A DNA stretch of 64,000 nt from Streptomyces sp. 2131.1 (GTDB lineage: Bacteria; Actinomycetota; Actinomycetes; Streptomycetales; Streptomycetaceae): assembly GCF_900105515.1 (NCBI RefSeq), contig NZ_FNSY01000001.1, positions 1,860,001 to 1,924,000 of the forward strand, read 5' to 3'. Positions 35,603-42,521 of this stretch are shown here, piece after piece. A program made the position numbers and the translations under genes. Positions within the stretch are counted from its first letter, which is position 1. Each line of letters begins with the position of its first letter. The notes under the pieces were generated by a model. That model made no database searches. It had not been told where the DNA came from and saw only the letters and a list, made by a program, of their open reading frames with translations.

Positions 35603-35675
35603 TACCCCCGACCGGATTCGAACCGGCGCTACTGCCGTGAGAGGGCAGCGTGCTAGGCCGCTACACAACGGGGGC
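35603..35675 (-). tRNA. tRNA-Glu (anticodon CUC), middle copy
   Basis: Identical in sequence to the tRNA-Glu genes on either side; it stands between the two Gln-Glu pairs with different flanking spacers. Confidence 0.95.
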
Positions 35676-35735
35676 CCTAGCGATCCTGCATCGAGACCGT
35701 GGGTGCGACCCAGATGATCTCGCGGGAAGGATCTG

Positions 35736-35808
35736 TACCCCCGACCGGATTCGAACCGGCGCTACTGCCGTGAGAGGGCAGCGTGCTAGGCCGCTACACA
35801 ACGGGGGC
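35736..35808 (-). tRNA. tRNA-Glu (anticodon CUC), first copy
   Basis: Identical to the other two tRNA-Glu genes. It follows the first tRNA-Gln after a 27-base spacer. Confidence 0.95.
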
Positions 35809-35835
35809 TTGTCCTGCGATTTGCTCTGTACTGCG

Positions 35836-35907
35836 CTGGGCTACCAGGACTCGAACCTAGAATGACGGTACCAGAAACCGTAGTGTTGCCAATTACACCA
35901 TAGCCCA
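35836..35907 (-). tRNA. tRNA-Gln (anticodon CUG), first copy
   Basis: First gene of the leftward array and identical to the second tRNA-Gln. Upstream of it lies a 85-base spacer to the HAD gene, which must hold the array promoter or be read through. Confidence 0.95.
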
Positions 35908-35992
35908 CTGAAACGCAACCCCTGGGGGTCTTGTTTCTGTCTGCGCTTCCCGGCCGGATCTTTCGGCCCGCTCGGGCGGCGCAGGAAGAACA

Positions 35993-36712
35993 TTACCCGA
36001 AGGTGTCCGACGCTCCAAAACGGGTATTGCCCGCGAGCAGCCCGGGCAGCTGGTCCAGCCCCGTGATCCGCGTGAGCTCCGGCCGCCCGCCGAGGCCGCG
36101 CCGGTCCAGCCAGACGCCGGTGAGACCGGCGGCCGTCGCACCCGCCGCGTCGATGTCGGGTTCGTCCCCGACGTACAGCACCTCGTGCGTATCGAGCCCC
36201 AGCGCCTCGCAGGAGGCCAGGAACGCGCCGGCGGCGGGCTTGGAGACGCCCAGCTCCGCCGCGCAGAGCAGGGACTCGAACCGGTCGCGCACCCCGAGCA
36301 CCGTGAGCTTCTGGTGCTGGGACTCCAGGGCCGAGTTGGACAGCACGGCGTGCCGGTACGTCCCCGCCAGGGCGTCGAGCGCGGGTACGGCGTCCGGGAA
36401 GAGGGCCCATGCGGACTCGTAGTGGGAGACATGGCGATCGAACCAGGCGTCGGCCTCGTCGTCGTCCATCACCCGCCCCAGGAATTCCCTGGCCCGGTCC
36501 CGCCGCTGCCCCTGCCAGTCGGTCTCCCCGGCGGAGAACCGCGCCCAGTGCCGCTGCGAGACCCGCTGCCACGCCTCGACGGCCGCTTCGGCCGTGGTGT
36601 GCCCCGGGGGCAGCCCCTCCGCCGCGAGATGCCGGGCCATGCCGGTGGCGGCGGCCGTCGTGTGGTCGAAGATCGTGTCGTCGATGTCCCAGAGGACGGC
36701 TCTGATGGGCAT
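35993..36712 (-). CDS. HAD-superfamily phosphatase
   Basis: A 239-residue haloacid dehalogenase-type hydrolase. Motif I is WDIDDTIFDH with the nucleophile Asp, motif II LSNSALE, the motif III Lys is in GVSKPAAGAFL, and motif IV is VGDEPDIDAAGA. A helical cap lies between motifs I and II (subfamily I), suiting small phosphate substrates, perhaps nucleotides; the true substrate is unknown. ATG at 36712 has a TAGCGT box exactly six bases upstream and no Shine-Dalgarno, so the message is probably leaderless. It precedes the tRNA array on the same strand. Confidence 0.9.
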   Translation of the reverse strand: MPIRAVLWDIDDTIFDHTTAAATGMARHLAAEGLPPGHTTAEAAVEAWQRVSQRHWARFSAGETDWQGQRRDRAREFLGRVMDDDEADAWFDRHVSHYESAWALFPDAVPALDALAGTYRHAVLSNSALESQHQKLTVLGVRDRFESLLCAAELGVSKPAAGAFLASCEALGLDTHEVLYVGDEPDIDAAGATAAGLTGVWLDRRGLGGRPELTRITGLDQLPGLLAGNTRFGASDTFG

Positions 36713-36718
36713 GCGGCC

Positions 36719-36724
36719 ACGCTA
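36719..36724 (-). promoter_or_regulatory. Leaderless -10 box of the HAD gene
   Basis: TAGCGT followed by six bases and the ATG at 36712, the same box and spacing as at acyP. Confidence 0.55.
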
Positions 36725-36750
36725 TCGCGCTGTTCCCGCGCGGCGGGAGG

Positions 36751-37293
36751 TCAGAACTGCTGCTGGTCGACGCCGGGCGGCAGCAGGCACGGGGTGTTCA
36801 CGACGAAGACGAGAAGGTCCTTGCCCACCGACGCCAAGGAGACGGACTGATGATCCTCCGGATGCCGTGCGTCCACGGCGTTCGCCGGCTCCTCGTCCCT
36901 GTTGACGGCGAAGCCCTGGATCTCGAAGCCCTTCTTCTTCAGAGCCTCCTTGACGGCGGTCACCGCTGCGGCGTGGCCCGCGCGGGGAAGAGTGCCGTGC
37001 ACCGAGTAACTCAGGTCGAACCTGCCGTCGTCGGCTGTCTCACCGTTGCGACCGACGCAATCGGTGAAATCCGCGCTCGGGCGGGCCGTTTCGGGGACGA
37101 GGCGGGCCCGGGCCGTACCGACCAGGGAATCGGCCCAGTGCTTGGCCCACTTCTCGGCCTTCTCCTTGCTCATGCGGGGAAGCGGATCGTTGGCGCCTTC
37201 GTCGGACATGCAGCCTCCCAGAAGCAGAACCAGAGCCAGAGCAGCGGCACTCCGACGACTAGTGGATACGGGCGCGGACAAGCGGCGCGGCAT
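36751..37293 (-). CDS. Lipoprotein of unknown function, third gene of a WXG100/DUF1023 operon
   Basis: A 180-residue exported lipoprotein with signal RRSAAALALVLLLGGC and Cys in the lipobox LLGGC. The mature part has two cysteines (FTDCVGRNG and NTPCLLPPG), a two-layer alpha/beta look and a C-terminal LLVFVVNTPC strand, as in several small actinobacterial lipoproteins. ATG at 37293 shares its G... base with the upstream stop (TGATG), so translation is coupled to the DUF1023 hydrolase. It may act with that hydrolase at the cell surface. No specific family is recognised. Confidence 0.75.
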   Translation of the reverse strand: MPRRLSAPVSTSRRSAAALALVLLLGGCMSDEGANDPLPRMSKEKAEKWAKHWADSLVGTARARLVPETARPSADFTDCVGRNGETADDGRFDLSYSVHGTLPRAGHAAAVTAVKEALKKKGFEIQGFAVNRDEEPANAVDARHPEDHQSVSLASVGKDLLVFVVNTPCLLPPGVDQQQF

Positions 37294-38927
37294 CAGCTCG
37301 ATCCTCCTCTGAGAGGAGTGAGCCCGCTGATGATGCGGCCCTGGTTCTCCAGGCTCGTGCTGCCGTCGTCCCAGTAGCCGCCGTGGCCGCCCGTGTCCAC
37401 GTACATGCGCTGTGCCCCGAATCCCGGATCCTTGGGGTCCGCGCCGAGCGTCGTGTCACCGAAGGTGTCGGAGACCCAGTCGTCCTTCGCCGTACCCACG
37501 TACAGGTGCTCGGGATCGATGTGGAGCTGGTCGGCACGGTCGGCGGCCATGCCCGGGCTTCCCACGACCACCATGTCGTCGGCGTCGAGCCCGCCTCCGG
37601 CGGAATCGGCCGCACCGACGACCGTTGAACCGTAACTGTGGGACAACACCGTGAGGTGGCTGCGCTCCCCCTCGTGCGCGGCTCGCAGACCGTGCGTGAA
37701 GTCGCGCAGATCCTCTGCTCCGTCCTGTGCGCGGCCCTGAGTGGCGATGCCGAAGTTCAACTCCAGTTCCTTGACCGAGTCGAAGTTCGCTTCGGGGGCG
37801 TTGTAGTCCAGCCAGGAGACGACCGCCACATCCGCCGCCCCGCCGTCGCTCGAGTGTCCGGCGGCCCGCTGGAGCTTCGCGGCACGGTTGATCTGGCCGT
37901 TCACGCTGTTCAGTTGGTTGCCCGTGCCCGGTACGTTGACGGCCGTGTGGCGGGCCGTGTCCGGGTTGCCGACGGCGACGATCGCGCGGCCGTCCTTGGA
38001 CGTGTCGAAGCCCAGCAGATACAGCCGCTTGTGCGCGGGGGCTGTGTCCTCTTGGTCCAGCCGGTCCTTGAGCGCGGCGAGCGAGCGGTAGCTGTCGCGG
38101 TCGTGGTACCCGAGATCGCCCTCCCGCAGGGAGTAGTCGTTGAGCGCCATGTCGAGAACCGTCCGGTTCGCCTGGTCCCGGACGGCCGTCGGGAGCCCGT
38201 CGATCCTGCCGACCTCGTCGGGGAAGGCGGCCGCGTAGAAGGCCCGCTGCTCGGCGGTGAGACCCGCCCACCAGTCGGCGGCCCGCTGCGGATGCTTCCC
38301 GTCCGGGATGTCGTCCCTGCTGAGACCGGCGAATTTCCCGACCCGCTCCGCGTCCTGGGCCGCCTGGGCGCCGCCGTACTGCTTGTCCAGGTCGAACGGG
38401 TCGATCTGATGCAGGAGTTCGGCCGCTTCGCTGCTGACTCGCCGGGCTTCCGCCACTGCCGCGTCGATGCGGGCCCTGAAGCCGCCGAGCCCGGCGTTGG
38501 CCCGCTGCTGAGCGTCCGCGTAGTCCGGGTCGTTGTGGTACGCCGGATCGACTGCCTGCCTCGGCTCGACCCAGCCGTCCTCGGTGACGGTGTGGCCGGC
38601 CGACTCGGCGTCGGACACGGCGTGGCGCAGCTTGCGCTGGGCGGCCTGCATCCGCGTGCTGAGCGTGCTCAGAACGGTACGGATGAGTTGTGCGTTCGTC
38701 TGGGCGGTCCGGAACTTGCTCTCGGTGGCTTCGAGGGCGGCGAAGCCGTAGTGGGCCGCGACGCCCGCCCACCCGGCCTTGTGCAGCGGCCCCGAGACGC
38801 GCTTGCCGCTGCCGGTCCGGGCGTCGTCCAGGGCCTCGGTCAGCTTCTGCCAGGAGCCGGTGGCGGCCTCCAGGTCCGAGAAGTCCTGGCGCAGGAGTTG
38901 CGCGAAGAGCTCCGGCACATCGCTCAC
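37293..38927 (-). CDS. Alpha/beta hydrolase of the DUF1023 family with N-terminal helical domain
   Basis: A 544-residue protein. The first 250 residues are helical and heavily charged (DFSDLEAATGSWQKLTEALD and following), like the WXG100/LXG-type helices of secreted actinobacterial toxins and substrates. The C-terminal part is an alpha/beta hydrolase with the nucleophile elbow VLSHSYGSTV, catalytic Asp candidates around KDDWVSD, and a His near TGGHGGYWD. No classical signal peptide is seen; WXG-type helices would suit type VII export, which is inference. GTG at 38927 overlaps the stop of the WXG-like gene (GTGA), so a longer reading of this frame is rejected. Substrate unknown. Confidence 0.82.
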   Translation of the reverse strand: MSDVPELFAQLLRQDFSDLEAATGSWQKLTEALDDARTGSGKRVSGPLHKAGWAGVAAHYGFAALEATESKFRTAQTNAQLIRTVLSTLSTRMQAAQRKLRHAVSDAESAGHTVTEDGWVEPRQAVDPAYHNDPDYADAQQRANAGLGGFRARIDAAVAEARRVSSEAAELLHQIDPFDLDKQYGGAQAAQDAERVGKFAGLSRDDIPDGKHPQRAADWWAGLTAEQRAFYAAAFPDEVGRIDGLPTAVRDQANRTVLDMALNDYSLREGDLGYHDRDSYRSLAALKDRLDQEDTAPAHKRLYLLGFDTSKDGRAIVAVGNPDTARHTAVNVPGTGNQLNSVNGQINRAAKLQRAAGHSSDGGAADVAVVSWLDYNAPEANFDSVKELELNFGIATQGRAQDGAEDLRDFTHGLRAAHEGERSHLTVLSHSYGSTVVGAADSAGGGLDADDMVVVGSPGMAADRADQLHIDPEHLYVGTAKDDWVSDTFGDTTLGADPKDPGFGAQRMYVDTGGHGGYWDDGSTSLENQGRIISGLTPLRGGSS

Positions 38928-39221
38928 CAGCCCTCGAAGCAGTCTCTGACGTCCGTATCGGTGATGCTGTGGCCGTCGGCCAGCAGGCGCAGCCCCTTCG
39001 CGTGTTCGGCGAGGTGGTCCTTCAGATCCGTCAGGGCGTCGCCCCAGCCCGTGCCGACGGCAGCGATACGGCCCTGGTCGTCCCAGGCGCGGAACGCGGA
39101 AGCCGCTGCGGCGATGTCGTCGATCGCGGTACGCAAAGGACCGTGCAAATCCTACGAGCGTGTCCGCGGCGCCCGCCGAGGCGTACAGCTCGGATGCCGA
39201 AATGTTGAGATAGTCGCCCAT
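38924..39221 (-). pseudogene. WXG100-like small protein gene with an apparent frameshift
   Basis: The 5' part starts at ATG 39221 after GGGGGAG, an excellent ribosome-binding site, and encodes MGDYLNISASELYASAGAAD. After about 23 codons the sensible frame changes: from about 39148 another frame encodes LHGPLRTAIDDIAAAASAF, then ending FEGW with a stop that overlaps the hydrolase start. The full stretch is 298 bases, one more than a multiple of three. Removing one base near 39148-39156 gives a helical protein of about 98 residues, the size of WXG100 proteins. It may be a sequencing error, a true mutation or a TTG-initiated short form. Confidence 0.6.
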
Positions 39222-39371
39222 CTTCTCCCCCCGTCAGCCACACCGGACCCCCTCCGGGTGACACCCGACCGACAGTAGCCGAGGCGTGATTTCCCGCAAG
39301 CAAATTCCTGAAAGAGGCCGGATACCGCGCCGAGGCGGCCGGAATCCGGCGGGAGGCCGCGGGAAAAGGGC

Positions 39372-39404
39372 GGAGGCCGGGCCCCCGTACGGGGTCCGGC
39401 CTCC
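39372..39404 (-). terminator. Terminator of gltX
   Basis: GGAGGCCGG and CCGGCCTCC flank an inner CCCCGTACGGGG hairpin, giving a strong stem of about 13 bp shortly after the gltX stop. Confidence 0.7.
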
Positions 39405-39419
39405 TGCTGTCCGGGGTGG

Positions 39420-40892
39420 TTACGCCGTCAGCTTGGCCAGCGCCGCGTCGATGCGGGCGATCGTCTTCTCTCTGCCCAGGATCTCCAGGGACTCGAAGAG
39501 CGGGAGGCCGATCGTGCGGCCGGTGACGGCCACGCGGACCGGGGCCTGGGCCTTGCCGAGCTTGAGGCCGTGCTGCTCGCCGGCGGAGAGGACGGCGGCC
39601 TTGAGGGCCTCGGCGTTCCAGTCGGCGGCGATCAGTTCGGCGCGGGCGGTGACGAGGAGTGCGTCGGAGCCCGCCTTCATCGCCTTGGCCCAGGACGCCT
39701 CGTCGTGCACCGGCTCGTCGAGGAACAGGAAGTCCACGTTGGCGGTGATCTCGGAGAGCACCGTGACCCGGGTCTGGGCGTGCGGGGCGATCTCGGCGAA
39801 GACCGCCGCGTCGAAGGACTCCGGGGCCCAGGGGGCGAACGGCGCCTGGAGCCACGGGCCGCACGCCTCGGTGAACGTCTTCACGTCGAGGCGGCGGATG
39901 TGCTCCGCGTTGACGTGCTCGCACTTCTTGAGGTCGAAGCGGGCCGGGTTGGCGTTGACGTCCTTGATGTCGAAGGCGGCGACCATCTCGTCGATGTCGA
40001 AGATGTCGCGGTCCTCGGCGATCGACCAGCCGAGCAGCGAGAGGTAGTTGAGCAGCCCCTCGCGGACGAAGCCGCGCTCGCGGTAGAGGTTGAGCGAGGC
40101 CTGCGGGTCGCGCTTGGAGAGCTTCTTGTTGCCCTCGCCCATGACGTACGGAAGGTGCCCGAAGGCGGGGGTGTCCTTGGCGACGCCCAGCTCGATGAGC
40201 GCCCGGTACAGGGCGATCTGGCGCGGCGTGGAGGAGAGCAGGTCCTCGCCGCGCAGGACGTGGGTGATCTCCATCAGCGCGTCGTCCACCGGGTTGACCA
40301 GCGTGTAGAGCGGGGCGCCGTTGGCGCGGACGATGCCGTAGTCAGGGACGTTCTCCGGCTGCACGGTGATGTCGCCGCGGACCAGGTCGGTGAAGGTGAT
40401 CGCCTCGTCGGGCATCCGGAAGCGGACGATCGACGTGCGCCCCTCGGCCTCGTAGACGGCCTTCTGCGCGTCGGTCAGCTCGCGGCAGTGGCCGTCGTAG
40501 CCGGACGGGCGGCCGGCGGCGCGGGCGGCGTCGCGGCGGGTGTCCAGTTCCTCGGTGGTGCAGTAGCAGTGGTACGCGTAGCCGCCGGCGAGGAGCTTCT
40601 CGGCGACGTCCTTGTAGATGTCCATCCGCTGCGACTGGCGGTACGGGGCGTGCGGGCCGCCGGCCTCGGGGCCCTCGTCCCAGTCCAGGCCGAGCCAGCG
40701 CATCGCGTCGAGGAGCTGCTCGTACGACTCCTCGGAGTCGCGCGCCGCGTCGGTGTCCTCGATGCGGAAGACCAGGGTGCCCTGGTGGTGCCGGGCGAAG
40801 GCCCAGTTGAAGAGGGCCGTCCGGACCAGGCCGACGTGCGGGTTGCCGGTCGGGGAGGGACAGAAACGTACACGTACTGGTGCGTTAGCCAC
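39420..40892 (-). CDS. gltX: Glutamyl-tRNA synthetase
   Basis: Class I synthetase of 490 residues that charges tRNA-Glu with glutamate. The HIGH-type motif is [11 protein letters not shown] at residues 12-22 and the KMSKS-type motif is KKLSKRD. The zinc-binding region CYCTTEELD is present. Streptomycetes are generally understood to lack glutaminyl-tRNA synthetase, so this enzyme is probably non-discriminating and also charges tRNA-Gln, later amidated by GatCAB. GTG at 40892 overlaps the FAH-family gene by eight bases. The tRNA-Glu/Gln array lies about 3.5 kb downstream on the same strand. Confidence 0.97.
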   Translation of the reverse strand: MANAPVRVRFCPSPTGNPHVGLVRTALFNWAFARHHQGTLVFRIEDTDAARDSEESYEQLLDAMRWLGLDWDEGPEAGGPHAPYRQSQRMDIYKDVAEKLLAGGYAYHCYCTTEELDTRRDAARAAGRPSGYDGHCRELTDAQKAVYEAEGRTSIVRFRMPDEAITFTDLVRGDITVQPENVPDYGIVRANGAPLYTLVNPVDDALMEITHVLRGEDLLSSTPRQIALYRALIELGVAKDTPAFGHLPYVMGEGNKKLSKRDPQASLNLYRERGFVREGLLNYLSLLGWSIAEDRDIFDIDEMVAAFDIKDVNANPARFDLKKCEHVNAEHIRRLDVKTFTEACGPWLQAPFAPWAPESFDAAVFAEIAPHAQTRVTVLSEITANVDFLFLDEPVHDEASWAKAMKAGSDALLVTARAELIAADWNAEALKAAVLSAGEQHGLKLGKAQAPVRVAVTGRTIGLPLFESLEILGREKTIARIDAALAKLTA

Positions 40893-41661
40893 GCTTGATC
40901 ACCCTGTTGGTGAGAGTGCCGATGCCTTCGATGGTGACGGCGACCTCGTCGCCGACGTGGAGGGGTCCGACCCCCGCGGGAGTGCCGGTGAGGATCACGT
41001 CGCCCGGAAGCAGTGTCATGGCTTCCGTGATGTGGACGACCAGGTCCTCGATGGACCGGATCATGTCGCTCGTCCGGCCGAGCTGGCGTTGCTCGCCGTT
41101 GACCGTGGCCTGGATGGCGAGGTCGCGGGGGTCGAGGTCGGTCTCCACCCAGGGGCCGAGCGGGCAGGAGGTGTCGAAGCCCTTGGCCCGGGCCCACTGC
41201 TTCTCTCGCTTCTGGGCGTCGCGGGCGGTGACGTCGTTGGCGCAGGTGTAGCCGAAGATGACGTCCTTGACCCGATCGCGCGGCACTTCGCGGCACATCC
41301 GGCCGATGACCACGGCCAGCTCGGCCTCGTGGTGGACCTCGTCGGAGAAGGAGGGGTACTCGATGGCGTCGCCGGAGCCGATCACCGAGGTGGTGGGCTT
41401 GAAGAAGGCGACGGGGACGTCGGGGACCTCGTTGCCGAGTTCGGCGGCGTGCTCCGCGTAGTTGCGGCCGATGGCCACGACCTTGTTGGGGAGCACGGGC
41501 GGCAGCAGCCGCACCTTGTTCAGCGGGACCTTGGTCCCGGAGAGTTCGAACTCGGAGTACGGAATGCCCTTGATGATGTCGAGGACGAGACCGTCGGGCC
41601 CGTCGCCCTCGACCGCGCCGAAGGCGACATTGCCGTCGATGGAGAACCTGGCGATGCGCAC
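40885..41661 (-). CDS. Fumarylacetoacetate hydrolase-family protein
   Basis: A 258-residue FAH-fold enzyme. The metal site and family core are visible: [41 protein letters not shown] with the conserved Glu ligands, and [19 protein letters not shown]. Members act as oxaloacetate decarboxylases, hydratases or acylpyruvate hydrolases; the substrate cannot be told from sequence. GTG at 41661. It overlaps gltX by eight bases, a pairing that is conserved in streptomycetes as far as I recall. Confidence 0.92.
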   Translation of the reverse strand: MRIARFSIDGNVAFGAVEGDGPDGLVLDIIKGIPYSEFELSGTKVPLNKVRLLPPVLPNKVVAIGRNYAEHAAELGNEVPDVPVAFFKPTTSVIGSGDAIEYPSFSDEVHHEAELAVVIGRMCREVPRDRVKDVIFGYTCANDVTARDAQKREKQWARAKGFDTSCPLGPWVETDLDPRDLAIQATVNGEQRQLGRTSDMIRSIEDLVVHITEAMTLLPGDVILTGTPAGVGPLHVGDEVAVTIEGIGTLTNRVIKRG

Positions 41662-41750
41662 GGGTTGCTGTCGCCCCTCACTGCTTGCTGGGTGCCTGGA
41701 AAAGACTGACGCTCCAGGCTAGCGCGCATGAGGGGCGCTCCCGCGCGGGA

Positions 41751-41939
41751 TTACTCCGCGGCGACGGGGGTCGCGGCGGGAGCCTTCATGAGGATCGTGC
41801 GGCGCGGGTTGGCGGTCTGCGTGGGCAGCTGGACGGCGTGCTGCCGGAGTTCCGCCGCGCGCAGCGCCTCGGCGTCCTTGAGGTGCGCCAGCGTGGTGCG
41901 CCGGGGGTTGGCGATGTTGCGGGACGTCGTCGTGTTCAT
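41751..41939 (-). CDS. Small protein with duplicated NPRRT motif
   Basis: A 62-residue basic peptide. The segment ANPRRTTLAHL (about residues 10-20) returns as ANPRRTILMKA (about 43-53). Between them is a charged helix KDAEALRAAELRQHAVQL. No signal peptide, cysteine or hydrophobic segment is seen. ATG at 41939; the ribosome-binding site is weak. It sits divergently from the first conservon, and a counterpart at the equivalent place in S. coelicolor would be consistent with the gene count there. I do not recognise a family. The internal repeat supports it being a real coding frame; function is unknown. Confidence 0.65.
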   Translation of the reverse strand: MNTTTSRNIANPRRTTLAHLKDAEALRAAELRQHAVQLPTQTANPRRTILMKAPAATPVAAE

Positions 41940-42521
41940 CTGCCGTACGGGCCCTGTCGTCGGGGCGCCGCCCGTGCGAGGGGGCGCCGGCTGTCGGTTC
42001 TGCCATCCCAGTAAAGCGTCAGGCTAAACATGTGATTCCCGTCGGGCGCCCGGAAGAGACGGCGATCTTCATGTGAGTTTGCTCACGACCACCCGGACAA
42101 TCGACCCAATACGGACGCATGGTCTGGACCTCAGAAACGGACATGTCACCCCTGAACCAGCCATTCCGCTCCTGATCATGGCGACTGGGACACCCACCAC
42201 CGCGATCGGACTCGCACCGAATCGTCCGTTATGTCACTGAACGCGCCGCACCCCTTGTTACGCAGCCATCACACGGTGTCACGCAGGTCACAGCCCGGTA
42301 CCTGGCCCTTGTTGGAGATCCGCCACTGTGCTGAAATTCCACGCACCGCCGCGGGTTTCAAGCCGGCGCGCAGGGGGCGCAACGCAGCGCCGAGTGGCGG
42401 CGGGAAGGGGAAGAGCGCCGGTCACTCACGACCACCATGGGGCGGGACAACGCCCCGCCACGCCGACACCGTTTCCTCCGTTCACGACGGAGGAGCGCCT
42501 GGTCCAGAGGTTGCGACGCTA
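41940..42521. other. Divergent spacer upstream of conservon 1
   Basis: This 582-base stretch separates the small NPRRT protein from the first conservon. A frame in phase with cvnA runs through its last 290 bases, but the residues there are not like the family. I see one Crp-like inverted repeat (listed separately) and no certain promoter. It is long enough to hold several regulatory sites. Confidence 0.5.
42072..42087. promoter_or_regulatory. Possible Crp-type site upstream of conservon 1
   Basis: TGTGA-GTTTGC-TCACG is a near-perfect TGTGA-N6-TCACA palindrome with one mismatch. Streptomyces Crp uses a related half-site (GTG-N6-GNCAC); this sequence has C in place of G. Binding is inferred from the pattern only. 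Confidence 0.35.

Noticed and set aside
35419..35907. Regularly spaced repeats that could be taken for a CRISPR array
   Set aside because: The repeats are tRNA-Glu and tRNA-Gln genes with full cloverleaves; no cas genes are nearby.
39148..39221. Programmed frameshifting in the WXG100-like gene
   Set aside because: I see no heptameric slippery sequence or following pseudoknot; mutation, sequencing error or a TTG start are simpler.
42231..42521. An upstream in-phase extension of the first CvnA
   Set aside because: The residues before VQGRF are not like the family and the stretch has weak codon bias; GTG 42522 fits the expected N-terminus.
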